Positions 1 through 12,975 of a stretch of DNA of 64,000 bases are shown here, piece by piece. Location of the stretch: NCBI GenBank assembly GCA_902729315.2, contig LR746269.1, forward strand, positions 2,774,501-2,838,500. The letters are read 5' to 3'. The stretch is from Spirodela intermedia. Taxonomy: Eukaryota > Streptophyta > Magnoliopsida > Alismatales > Araceae. Every line of letters starts with the position of its first letter. Position 1 is the stretch's first letter. The notes below the pieces were generated by a model. The model saw only the letters and a list, made by a program, of their open reading frames with translations. It was not told the DNA's origin and did not search any database. The translations under genes and the position numbers were made by a program.

Positions 1-1208
1 TTTAAAATTGTTGCTACTCCCACCTATCTTGGTGTGGTAGTGAGGCTATGTTGACTACGATGGATGTTTGCTCCTGCTGACTGTTAAGGATCTTTTGAAC
101 TGTCTAGGCTTATCTCACAACATAAGCACCATCGATGCCCCCCATTTCTTTAGAGTTTTATCTCCGCTGCATGCTACTCTAATTTCAAGTCTATCTCTGC
201 TGCTTCAGCATTACTCCAAACATCTTCTCTAGCTTCATCTTTGGAGTTTACTACTTTGGCCTTCCCTATCCTTACTTCTGCTGCATCTATTTTGTCAACT
301 TCAACTTTGGCCTCTACTGCTCGAAGCTCAGCTTTGATGCCTATTACTTTAGCTTTAGCTCTGGTATACTATTTACTGTTTTGTCTATTTTTTAGTTTTC
401 TACAACTTATCTAGCTAAGTCCAACGAACTAAATATATTTTCTTAGTTTGATGATCATTGATGAGCCTATTTGGACATCACCTATTTATTTGTGTATCTT
501 AATAGAATATCATTGTCCAATGTTATTGTGTCATTGGGTCATATAGGGTATGGGTCCGGCAGGGCCATATTAGGTCTCTTACTGTTTTGCCACTTCGTTC
601 TCTACATGTAAATAGGTGAGGAAGGGGCACGAATTTAACTTGATTATCGCTCTTAACATTCATCACTAGAAATTGGAACTAGATAATATCTTTTTTTTAA
701 AAAAATGAATCACTAAAGTTCATATTAGCATCCACCACGACATCATTTTCTTGCTTTTTGTATTCTATTTTAAGTTAATAAAAGTTTTTTGTAGAAATTT
801 ATCTGAAGATATTAGTAAGGGAATTGAAGTTACTGCTTTGGAGATGTCTATCCTGTAACAAACTGATATGTACTTTAGTGGACACGTCTATCCTTGATTT
901 TAGTCTGTTTACTGGAGGAAAGTGCCATAGAGTTGTCATAAGATTCTGATCACTTTTTCGATGGATTTCTCTTTCAAGGGAAATGAAGCTACTATCATGG
1001 AAAGATTCATCATGCTTTTTAGTTTGTTAGATCAATGTTTTTTTTTATTTGTAACGCTCATTATTACTTGTGCCCGAAAAACAGTGCCTAAAAATAACAA
1101 GTTTTTGCTATCAAATTTAGCGCTGTACCTTATAGCGACTTTATATTAGCGTTTAAGATGTACTCCCAAATTCGAACTAGGTTTAAAATGTTCAGGTGTT
1201 CGTCACAG
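1..1208. other. Left edge: intron sequence of the starch synthase gene, with a reverse-strand open frame
   Basis: The first recognisable starch synthase exon starts at 1209 in phase 0, so this stretch is most likely the preceding intron. I found no convincing upstream exon here. On the reverse strand, 365 down to 174 is an open frame of 63 codons without a start Met. It is rich in Ala, Glu, Lys and Val and looks like a coiled coil. It ends at a stop at 174-176 and begins just after another stop. It may be the remnant of a transposon-encoded coiled-coil protein, but no family can be assigned. Confidence 0.4.
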
Positions 1209-4200
1209 GGGGGACGAGGACTTCATGAAACCTTGAACTTTCACTCTAGGAAGTTTGTTGGAATCCTAAATGGAATAGATACAGATGCATGGAATCCGGC
1301 GACCGATTCTTTTCTCAAATATCAATATAGTGCTGATGATCTCCAAGCCAAGGAAGAGAATAAAGCAGCCGTAAGAAAGCACCTCGGCCTTTCTTCAGCA
1401 AATGCGTCTCAACCACTGGTAAGCGTTGCCTTATACCCTGGATTAGTATGTAACATTTGGTTTTCTGATCCGTTATTGTACATTTATTCTTGAGCCACAT
1501 ATTTTCTTACCTTTTTGAAATGCAATTGCTCTAAGCAACAAGTTATCTGCATCTATTTGTGTGAGTGCTTTTTTAACATGCCATTGAACACATGGTCTGC
1601 TTAAAGTCTCGAGATTGGTCATTTTCATATGATAACTAGATAACTGTTGGTAGGATTGTCCTTCTTTCTGTCATAATCCTTCTAAAAGGACGAAATTCTT
1701 TCAGTTCTGACCTCAACTGTACGTAGATTTTTTAGGCCACTGCATAGATTAGGTGCAGAAGATAGTTTCACATTAAACACGAGTGATATTATGGTAAGAA
1801 AAAAGTCATTGGTTACCTTTTCTATTGAGGAAGCGCCTATCATATATGCGTCTCCACAAGTCCATCAGGGTCATCGAATTAGATCTTATTTGAACTCTTG
1901 ATTCAAAAGACATGTTACAATCTCTGATCTAAAATCTCCTGTATAATCCACGGTTTATTCAACATATACCATATATGCAAAGTTGAGTATGATGTACCCG
2001 TCGATGTTTCATGGAGCTCTTTGAGCATCCTCACATAAATGGATAGTACACCTCATCTAGTCGATATAATTGGAGGATCGTATTGGGGATGGAAAGTGGA
2101 GGTGGGGGCTGGGGTTGCCTTGTTAATTGGTCACTGCTTGATACTTTCCCCTCTTTTGATGGCTTCTTCTTTCCAACAGTATACAGGACTATGGTAGAAT
2201 ACAGAGCTACTAAAAAAATTCTCTTTCATGTATTAATTTTTCACATGGACGATGTGAAAAACTGTCATTGACAATAGGGTGATTGGAAAATAATGTGACT
2301 TGTCTTCAATGTGATCCCTTATGCCATTTGAAATAAGATGGCTAATCAGTCTTTTTCATAAACAGAGTTGCTAAGAGGGTTTCAGTGCGAGAGAGTGGGT
2401 TATGCCAATCTGTAATGAGGAAGGACGGTATTCCTTGATCCTCTGAGGATTGAGGTTTTAGTAGGTTCTTCTTCATTATCTTGTTGTAGACTTCAAAGAT
2501 TTTCTGTGGAAGCTTTTCCCAGAATCCTCGATGTATAATCTATTCTAAATATTCCATGAATATGTGGTACTATCCATGCAGTATTGTAGTTCTTGTGCTG
2601 TTGAATAATCTATATATTTGAACTGTGCCATAGGGTTCTGATTGGCAAAGGGTTGATGATATTGACATTTAGAGTTGATGAGGCCTAGCAAAAGACCTAA
2701 AAAGGATGAAGGAAGACGAAGACAAAGAGGAAAAAGGAAGAAATATTCCCTTATAAGGTGGGGTACGAACTGGAGAGTCGGTCATCTCTTCCCGCTTCCA
2801 CCGTCGGTTTTTCTACTCATGCCTTAGAGTTACATCGAAAAGACATTTAGCCCCCGTTTACCCCCATCTTCTGAAGAAGTACCTGCCGTAGTCCAATAAA
2901 AGGTGAGAAAAGGGATATTGTCCGCAGCAAGGGGGATGGTCCCACCCACTAAAACGGACCGGTCCACATAATGAACCATAGCCTAATAAGCCATGCTCAA
3001 CAAGAGTGTTTAGTAATTATTCTAGAGCTGAATATTTTAAGTGGCTAACATCTAAATAATGTTTTTTTGCAGATTTGATGTGCTTTAGATGTATTTTACC
3101 TTCAAATAGCTCATTTAGTCATTGAAAATTTCTCCAATGGAGTCAAGGGGCTTGAAGTACTCTGACAACAGAACTATAATTTTTCCTAACTCATGAAAAA
3201 AATTAAAATGCTTTTTCTGCCTGAAACAGATTACTGAAAAGTTGGGTAGCATGACTGTTTTACCCTGTTTTGGCTTTCAATGGATTGCCCAGTTTAGTGA
3301 AACCCAGACTTGGAAGTTTTCCATGTCATAACCATGTCATAAATCCAGTTCAATGGATTTACCCTGATTATTCATTTCCATGTCATAATGGCATGCAGGA
3401 AGGTGGATGGTTAAATGTTAGTTTTATATAATTCTTCATTTGTTAACCTTAATTTCCTGATGTGCAAACATCAATGCATATGTGTGTTCTGCAGCTTGTA
3501 GTTCTGGATGACTTGGTTACTTAACCAGTATTTATTCAATAAAAAATAACATGTAACTTGATGCCTCGGATACTTTAGGTCATTTTATGATAATCTCGTG
3601 AATGTTAAATTTGTCTTATTAGAAAGATTTGCAATCTGCAAGAAAGTTAGTAAAATGTTGTTATTGTCAACTCCTGAAAATGGCATGGCTAGTTCGTGTC
3701 TAAACTAATATGGAAATCCCAGCATGATGTTTTCAATATCATTGCATCCATTCGAGAACTAATGCTCAGCAGCTTATTGTTTACTAGTATAATGCTTTTG
3801 GAGTCCTTTAATAGACCACCTGCCACTTATTGGCATGGTTTTAGTTGTTCACTACATGAAATGATTTTTTAATTTAAATTCCAAGTGACACAACTTTTTT
3901 ACTAATGGCATTTATCATGTTCTTTTGTATGTTCACTAATGTTCGTAACTTTCTTTGGAATTCTGGAGTAGGTTTGTTGCATTACGAGATTGGTTCCTCA
4001 GAAGGGTGTACATCTTATCAGGCATGCAATCTATCAAACTTTGGAGCTAGGGGGGCAATTTATACTTCTAGGATCAAGTCCAGTTACTCACATTCAAGTA
4101 GCTCTCTAATCCTCATTGTTGTAATCATTCTTAATTTTGCGACTGATAGTATTTTCAGCAAGTATCAAGTCTTCAATGTGGGTGAATATTTACCGATTTC

Positions 4201-7200
4201 ATATATTCATTTCCTATTTATATTGCGTCCAAAAATGAATTACTGACATTAACTAGTGACATGAAAATCTAGAATTCTGTCATCTTTTCTTGAATATTCA
4301 TCTAATGGCGTATACTTGATATCAGAATTTCATTCTTTCGGTCATTTCAGATAGATAAGTTTAGCATTTAATCACTTAAGTTACGATGCCAACTTTGTGG
4401 GATCCCTATGTTTACAATTGTGCTCAGCTACTATTTAGTAACTGTACAGATATATTGTATTGTTTTTAAGATGCCCACGCGGATCTAAGTTTAATGAGGC
4501 AGTGATTCACTTAACATAAGTTCCACTATCCAACATAATCCATAATATTATGAAATTTATAGTGCAGGGATTGTATGCAATTAGTATGCCCATCTGAATG
4601 GATCAGGCTCTTGTTAGCTCTCGCTTTTTAGCAGCTTCAATAATTTAAATTAGACGTTTTACTCCACGCCTGCAAACTCAATTGATTGTTAGTCATCTCT
4701 TGAAGATTAGACGATGTGATCATTAAAGGATACTATTTTTTTTTGATAAAAATTTGCGAATTTCAACTTTGAATTCATTCAAACACTCTAATGTGGAAAA
4801 ATCTCTTACATTTTTCTCCAGCCTTTTCTCCGAAGCCACTGGTATTTTTTTCAAAGCCTCTAGTTACAGAAATGCTAGATAACGGAATAAACTGAGAATG
4901 TCCCAAATTCACTCCTCACGGTTTGGTAGACTTTATGAAATGATGGAAAGCACTGCTCCAGATAGAAAGCACGACTCCCCAAACCAGATAGTTCACGATT
5001 TGATGATGGTGTCCAGCAAAAGTAGGTTGGTCAGAAATAACTTTGGGTGTGGTAACTGTGCTCCGAAGAGGGGGTGGAGAGCGAGAGAGCGAGGGGAAGA
5101 GAGAGAGAGAGAGAGAGAGAGTTTGTTAGAGGGTAGGGACAACCTGAACCTCAAACAACTATTTTGAGCAAAGATGAAGGGTGCAGGTGGATGGTAACTT
5201 TAGATTTATGTATAATGCTTCATATTATATGTATGGACTTGTGAGTGAGTATGCATAAAAGTGATGGGACCAAAAATAGGCCAGGGACAACTGTGTGAAA
5301 TGTTTATGGTGAACGTGATGGAGCAGAAATGGGTACAGGATGGATATCACTTTCTGCACTGTTTATTAAAAATCAGCGCTGTGACTTCTTTTACCAAAAT
5401 GCTGAAATATCCACACTCCATTACATTTTTTGTGCCTTATTTTGGTTCTGAAATGTATCTTGACACCACTTATGCAAGAACTAATTTTGCTCAAAGTCTA
5501 GATATGTTTCTTTCACGCACTTTTGACTGAATTTTTTTTTTACTTGATGAGCTTGATAATGTGATAGAGGAATCCCTCTATAGACTGATAGAGGGATATT
5601 CCCGGCGTATTCTTATAGACTGATTTTGTGAGCAGCTTCAAATGCGACGGAAATAGGCTAATATTGGATCATTTCTTTTCTCCAGTTGTACATAGTTGAA
5701 GCATGCTCTCTAGTTCATCAGCATGTAGAATAATCGGAGTGTGGATGTCGAATTGTGGAGGCATCTTTGCTTCGAGACTTTGAAACTGAAACTTGTATTA
5801 ATGGTAAAAAAGAAAGTTGTGCCGTCAATTTGCAGTGTTTATGCTCTTCTATTCTTTGTGAAAGATGGAAAATTTCAAATTCAAGCTGTTATTTTGGTAG
5901 TGTTTTATGGGCTTTCTGTAAAGTGACATAGGAATACGATTTTCCTTATGATAATATTGTCACAGTTCCATCAAGTGAGAAAGTACCAACCTTTTGAAAG
6001 TTGAGTTTACGAATCTGAGTGGAGTTTCCATTTGAAGAATCTATTTTGGGCTTTCATTTTGTCCTCAAGAGAGCTGCACTATGCTGGATTTTATTATTGC
6101 CATAAACTCTTAATATATACTCAGTGTTACACAAGAGTTACATTTCAATAAATGTATCTCTACATGTAATCTTTAGGATCAAAATGTAAGTTTATCACAA
6201 AATTCTCATGTGAAAGTAATCTTGTAACCATCTCTTTTGGTGCTTCGCAAATAATTATTTGAGTTGCAGCACGCAATGTGTCTTTTAAGTATCATCAATA
6301 TTTGGATTCTGTCTTTCCCGCCTTGTTATTGTAGAAGGGACTTTTATATGTTCTCCTTGAGCATATTATTATTTCATCAACTAATCTTTCTCTCTGAAAT
6401 TTTCAACAGAGGGAGTTTGAAGAAATTTCAAATCACTTCCAGAACCATCCTCATGTTCGGCTGATATTATCTTATGATGATGCGCTTTCCCATGCTATTT
6501 TTGCCGCATCAGACATGTTTGTCATTCCATCCATTTTTGAGCCCTGTGGCCTCACCCAGGTATTTATTGTGACGACTTCAATGAATTAGCTGAATCATAG
6601 TTGGCAATAAACTTGAAGTTCTATACTCAGTTTCTAATATCCCAGAATATTTTTTTGTAGATATTACAACCTGAGACTTAATTTAGATCTCAACCACTAA
6701 TTTTAGCATTTATGAATCTGTAGAAGTTAGATCCTGGGTGTCTAGAAGAGTACCGGGACAGTTAAAAGAATTTTAATAATTTGAAGGATAGTGAGAAGAC
6801 ACTCACCTAATGTCATGGGAAACAACCTAAATGGCTAGGTGAGTGCCTAGTTATCAATTTACACATTGTTGATAGTTTGAACGATTTTCCTTTTTGTGTG
6901 CTTCTTTTTAGCTTAAAGGCGTAATCCACTTTAAAAAAACCTTAAATATTTGTCTGTCTCGGGAAGATGCATGTGAAAAAGTTATAAATAACTTATTATT
7001 ACCAAGCCTAAGGTTTGTTAACTTGCTACTAGTCGCATTTCTTCGGAGATGTGATTGATTTGTTCATTGAACTTCAAATTACTGTGTGGGTGAGTAAAAT
7101 CGCACGAATGCTGCCAATATTAAGGCCTAAAATAATTGACATGGTAGGACTCGGTGTCATTTCTAACACAGTTATTGTTGGAAATGGCTTTTGATCTTGA

Positions 7201-7687
7201 CAGATGATCGCAATGAGATATGGTTCTGTGCCCATTGCGAGGAGAACTGGAGGCCTAAATGATAGGCAAGCGAACATTCTTACCCATCTGTAGCTGACAC
7301 CCATCTTTCTGTACCCGAGTACGACTTACCCACATCTTCTTCCAGTGTCTTCGATGTGGACGATGACGCAATCCCAGTACAAGTCCGCAATGGTTTCACC
7401 TTTCTTGTACCTGATGAGCAGGTAGAATCCACGTTTCAGATACTAATTCTCCTATTCACCCAGTACGATCTTGACATGCTACACTCTTCACCATTGAACA
7501 GGGGCTGAGCGGTGCCATGAAACGAGGATTCAAGCTTTATATGAGAAATCCTGATGCCTGGAGAGATCTTGTCCAGAAGAACATGGCAATAGATTTCAGT
7601 TGGGATTCTTCTTCTGCACAGTACGAACAGCTATACGAGAACTCCCTCGCCAGAGCACGGAAATCCAGCCGAGAGAACGATTCGTGA
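1209..7687 (+). CDS. SS4: Starch synthase IV (GT5), C-terminal exons, 5' end outside window
   Basis: This encodes a plastid soluble starch synthase that transfers glucose from ADP-glucose to alpha-glucans. Class IV is known for its role in starch granule initiation. Exons: 1209-1418, 3972-4097, 6410-6559, 7204-7265, 7346-7421, 7502-7687. Together they give 269 residues plus a TGA stop, and all phases close. Diagnostic strings are [36 protein letters not shown] (with the conserved Glu) and IDFSWDSS. The first exon starts at [13 protein letters not shown], so the GT5 N-terminal domain, the KxGGL loop and the coiled-coil/transit region lie left of the window. Oddities: the C-terminal KTGGL motif reads RTGGL, the usual Gly before CITRLV is Cys, and the intron at 7266-7345 starts with GC instead of GT. 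Introns 1-3 are long (2.55, 2.31 and 0.64 kb) and AT-rich. Class IV rather than III is inferred from the conserved strings. The gene looks intact over what is visible. Confidence 0.92.
5099..5121. repeat. GA microsatellite in starch synthase intron 2
   Basis: An uninterrupted GA tract of about 11 units lies in the 2.3 kb second intron. It sits inside an open frame (4898-5167) that has no family resemblance and is not considered coding. Confidence 0.8.
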
Positions 7688-10600
7688 CGTGCATGCTGGA
7701 GGATCTTCCCAATTACTCAACTACTAGCGTGATTTCATGAGATGTGATGGAGATCGCAGTGCACTGTGGATGCGCCTCAGAGGCTGAAGTATTTGAAGGC
7801 TTCCTACTGAACATGCATTTGAGGTGATTCGATTCCATTTTTGCGTTCTGCAACCTGCCGTTGGATCTGTCAGCATTCTTTCATTCAAATTCTTATATAC
7901 CTCTCCCGTGGAAAATAAGGATTGCTATCTTAAAGACCTACATCTTAGACTCTGCAGGTACTTTGTTCAGGGACGAATTCATTTAGTATTTGTCTATCAC
8001 TCTCTGTATCAATCCAGGAAAGTCCATTCTCCTAATCATATTCTAGCTAGTTACTGTGATCTGTTCCATCTGTTCTAATGGGGCCAGGGGAGTTGACTTA
8101 TACAGATCTGGGTAAATTCTATGCACTGCCCGTTTTAGTGTTGCTTTTCTGCTCGCATCATCTCCTTTCATTTATTTACCACTCAAACATAGTGTTGGAA
8201 ATCACTCAGACAAGTAAATGCTTCTTCTGTAAAATGTGAATGGCGTGGAAGGCCTCTCTATTGGAGTACTGAATGTCATAGTTTATTCTCTTGTACCCTT
8301 CAATGCGTGGGAATAGAGAATTGGTTGCTTGTAAAGTGGGATGAGTTCAATAAGATGGCAGAAATTGATGATGTTCCACAGGTTGATGAGGTGATATATT
8401 TTCCCATAAAATTGAGCAAGCTTGATGAAGTTGCATAAGCAGATAAACATGTATGAGCTATTTGAAATTAAGTTGCATCACACACAAGCATGGTTGCATC
8501 TATCCCATGGGTATAAGGAATGATATCACATGGGCATAACTACGTCTCACAAGTTTTAAGTATGGGTTTTCATGATTGTAATGTTATCATAGACTTGATC
8601 ATATCATTCTAATGTCAAACCTTGTAGAAATAGTGCATCTTTGCTTCAATAGATGCCGATGCATGACTCTCTTGCTCATTGCTATTCCATGAGCGCTCAC
8701 ATCTTTTCTTTTCTTTTTTTCTTTTTTTACTTTACAAGTGTCAACGCTTGAACATTTGAAGTGCCAAAACATGATGAATCTGTTCATTATTTTTCTTTCA
8801 AGTAATGATTCTTGAGCACCATGTCTTGACACCTAGTCTCTATGACTTGAATATTTCACAAAATTTCAATCTAATACGTGGACTTAACCATATGTTAGTA
8901 GTCTCCTATAAAATATAGTCTAATAGGCTCAACAATGAACATATATTGGTCTCAATTTTTTTACACGTTTTGATTGGTATTCCATAACTAGGGCCCAATA
9001 ATATTTCTCTATTACCTGCTTTCAGATATATTTATCGGCCCATTGAATCCTTGCAAAGTCCACCAAGAGGGTCTAGGATCTCTTCTTGGTTAGCTCTCTT
9101 CTTGTGATTGCATCTGAGCCTTGGGTTTAAGGTCCCTAGTGAGTAAGAGTCATACTAATCAGGAGAGTAACCTCTTGTGAGCATTTATGTTGTCTACCAT
9201 CGTCGTCCTTCATAACCATACTAATCAGGATAAGATGAAAATATCAGTCAGCCCTATCTATTTTATTGGGGAAAATAGGTTTCTGTGATCATTCCTTCGT
9301 GTTGTTTAATAATCATTATAAAGATTGTGGGATATGTTGATGGGAATAAAGATTAACTCAAGAAATCTCTCGAAGATAAATTTAAATTTTGAAGAAAATA
9401 GTGTTAAGATAATGTGTTGGATCATTAACATTGAAAAATTGCGAGATTGAATTGAAGATTTCACCAGACCACACCATATGTTGAATTTCTTAGAAAAGAT
9501 TTTCCATCAGGATAATAACGAAGGAAATATAATCTAAGAATATGATTTTGGTATCATGAATTTACCACTTTAGTATATAATATTTCAAATGAAATGGAAA
9601 AACATATTGTAAGCGAATAATTTTAAGAAGAAAATATGAGAGAATAACATTATTTATTATGAAGCTTAGCAAGAAATTCAAACATAGTAAAATTTGGTGA
9701 ATTAACTGGTCTTGATATAGTGGACTTTTTAATAGACACCTTTCATGAGATTATCACATTATAATGGGGACATATACAATCGAAAGTGCTAAACTATATT
9801 GATGCAGCAATAAATTATAATGATAAATTATAATAAAATTTAATGAAAATGTGTGATGCTGTCCTTGAGCACATTATGAAAAGTTATAGCTATGGTTGAG
9901 AAAGCAAGATTATATCATTATTACTAGAGGAAATGGAACACCATCACAAAGTATCATAGTTGCTCTCTATAGAAAAATATTGAAGCATTATACACCATTG
10001 TTGGCATTGCACGTTTTTTTTTCCTTAGCATTTAACTCAATTGGAAACATCCAAACACCAAACAAACAATGAACTAACCGTTCAAATAATCTGCTTTATC
10101 CACCACGGCTATTTCACATAAAACTTCTAATGCACCGCATGTGTTTAAGATTTCTCTCCTCAAATACATACCCTTCTCATAAGAAATTTGTCCTCCTAGT
10201 TTTTTATCATCTTAATTGTGGTGGCTGTAATTTTTATTGGAAGATTAGTCATGCCAATAGAATGGGTGGAATTAACATTGGAAAATCCACACTTATGAAT
10301 GCCTATCTTGTTCTCAAATTTTCTACCAATCTGATATCTAGTTGACAGCTCATGGATGAAAATTGTGAGATGATATTGCCTCCTGCTTGTTGTACTGTTC
10401 AGGACTTAATTGAACATGGGGAGAGTAATTGGTAAATTAAATAAAAATGGACAGTCTTTTACAATTGGAGAACAATTAAATAACATCTACATTCTCAACT
10501 TCCAGTGTGGATGTTTTTTAAGAAGTAGATGGAATGGAATTGTACATTAGATCTTGAATACAATGCCAACGTTCATGTCATCAATACTGTAGATGAGTCT

Positions 10601-12902
10601 TCTCCTTCCATTTCTTCATTCATTTTATGCTTTCTCACTTCACTTTTATCGCTAAACTGAAGAAACTCAATCGATTTCCTAAAGAAAACTTAGTCAGCAT
10701 TGAAGCTTACGAAAATAAAAAGCATAAATAAATTTAATTAGTTGAATACTGATACTTCTCAACTAATTGATGCCCTTGTACTTATACCTAATTTTAGGTT
10801 TGATAATTTTCTAGATGTTTGCTCATCATTATCACCAACTTGTTAGATGCAGATTTCTAACCTTGTCATTTCTACCCACTAATCTGCATTTCACATTTGC
10901 ATGATCATTTGTGAAAAGCTATATGTGGAATCGCATTCTCGTGTCTTATTAAACTCATTTGGTGTAGATATTAGAAAGCCTATAAGATTATATGTGCATT
11001 TTCACAGCCTCCTAGTGAATTTACAATCCAATGAGTTTTTTAAGCCATTCTCGCCTCCATTGCCACTATCATTCAACTGTTCCAATCCAAGTTGAGACGT
11101 TTTTTCCCTTCAATAAATCATTTCTTTCACACTTGATGTTTCATTTTCCTTCTTCTATTTTTAATCACATCTTAAATTCCTTAGTGTGTTATTTATCTTT
11201 CAAAATGTTTATATGAAAAAAAGTTCCATGTAAAAAGACCGCTAATACGGATGTGCTTGAAACGGAGGAAGGTGGGTCAGGAGAAAGAAACAGATTCTCT
11301 GTTTCGGTAGATGAAGCATAGGACTCTGTTAGTCGATTCTTTGGACCCTGACTTTCGTTGGCCAACAATCCCCTATATATCCTTGTTAGGTTGAGTCTTT
11401 CAGTTGGAAAGGCCAGGGAAGTAGATGTAATATTTTAATCCAATAAGTCATTCTTCATTACCATGAATTCCTGTTGTTGGAATGCCTCAAACACAAGTTC
11501 CTAATTGTATATTAAAGGGGTCAACTAATCTTGAGTGAAAAACATCCTACTTGAGGAGAGTGTGGGATCAGAGAGTGACATTGAAAGTAATGAATCTTCT
11601 TGAATGATAGAGAACAACAGTTTGGTGTCAATGATTATTAACTGTTAAAACTCAAGTTAATAGGCATATTGAAAGGTGGCAAACAGATTAAAAACGTTTT
11701 AGATAACTTATTAAGAGACTTTTATATGAGAAAGATGAATATTTCTTGAATTATGTCTTGTCTTTTATGTTTTGCGACTCGCTTCTAAACAGTAAGATAT
11801 GAAGAGTGAATTTCTACTATAAAATTAAAGAAAATGTTCCTGTAGATCTACAACCCATCGTAAAAGTGGAGAAAATCATGTCTCGAATCCATGTGGAATA
11901 AAATCTTGGATCCTCAAATCCATCAGGATGGACAAGAATGATCTTCGAATATAAAAATGGGTTCCCTTGAGTCCACATTGAGAGAGACCGCTAAAATAAT
12001 ATTTCGACATTAAGGCCTTTTGGTTTGCACTCTTTGGACACCTTCCATTGCCTGTGAATTTGTTCTACATCAGAGCATTAGGTTGTAACAAAGTTTGTAG
12101 ACCGAAGAGATCACTCTATGAATTAAAACAAACTCTTAGAACATGGTTCAACTTGTTTAGGTCTCAAACAAAAGAGTTATGAACATTTATAGAGTAAGGT
12201 GTACCATGCAATGTATTCTAAGCACACTCTTGCCTTTTAATACACTTTATAAATGTGCATGGCATTATCTCAGCATGTGATGATCTTACTGAAAATGATA
12301 TATTAATAAAGATATTTCTGGACAATAAGCCAAAAGTCAGAGATTATTAAGGTACTTTACGATTAAGGAATTTAATGGTAATTAGATTTGACGGACTTGA
12401 ACAACAAAGGATGGGATTTGAGGGACTAGGAGGAAATAGAAATTAGATTTACTCTAAGAAACTGGTAGGTTGGGGTGATAAATAACTTTGATTTGAAGTG
12501 TTAAACGAGGAGCCAACTTATATATTAACTTAGTGTGCCTTTTCTCTAGTAAGCCCATTTGGCAGACCAATGCTGCATTTTACTACTTGGGAGATGGATT
12601 ATACATGGTGAGAATGAGTTGTTTCCCTTTATAAATTCAGAGCTGTAGTAAATTCTTACAGAAGGAAACAAGAACACAAGCTCTCTTGTCGCTATTGTGA
12701 TTCGGTGTAATCCCGTACCTACGTCTTACAAGTCACTTCTCCATGGTACTAACAACGCCTTTCGCAGCAACACTGACCTTATTTAATAAAAAATATTATT
12801 CAAATACACTGTTAAGACATTAAATATCAAATTCTACTAGACTTGGAAGTGAAAAGAGAGTTTTAAGGGTACTTAAGCAGTTGTAAGTTTGAGTGTATGT
12901 GG
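7688..12902. other. AT-rich intergenic region, no gene seen
   Basis: The first few hundred bases should hold the 3' UTR of the starch synthase gene. Beyond that the longest open frames are under 85 codons, lack family resemblance and are scattered over both strands. The composition looks like eroded transposon sequence. A TATA-like CCCTATATATCC lies near 11370. I could not find terminal repeats, a polymerase motif or an RNA gene. Confidence 0.5.
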
Positions 12903-12906
12903 GTGT

Positions 12907-12908
<2 letters not shown>

Positions 12909-12973
<65 letters not shown>
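12909..12973. repeat. Compound (GT)n(GA)n microsatellite
   Basis: About 19 GT units run directly into about 13 GA units. The tract is in AT-rich intergenic DNA. The 79-codon open frame through it (VCVCV... then RERER...) is a product of the repeat. Confidence 0.95.
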
Positions 12974-12975
12974 CG

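Noticed and set aside
1-60. Possible upstream starch synthase exon (PTY followed later by VR near position 16-50)
   Set aside because: Only three or four residues fit the expected SPTYAQEVRT, a stop follows and splice sites are not convincing.
1158-1208. MYSQIRT just upstream of the first starch synthase exon, similar to YAQEVRT
   Set aside because: One residue is missing, the following residues do not fit, and a good acceptor CAG lies at 1206-1208. Treated as coincidence.
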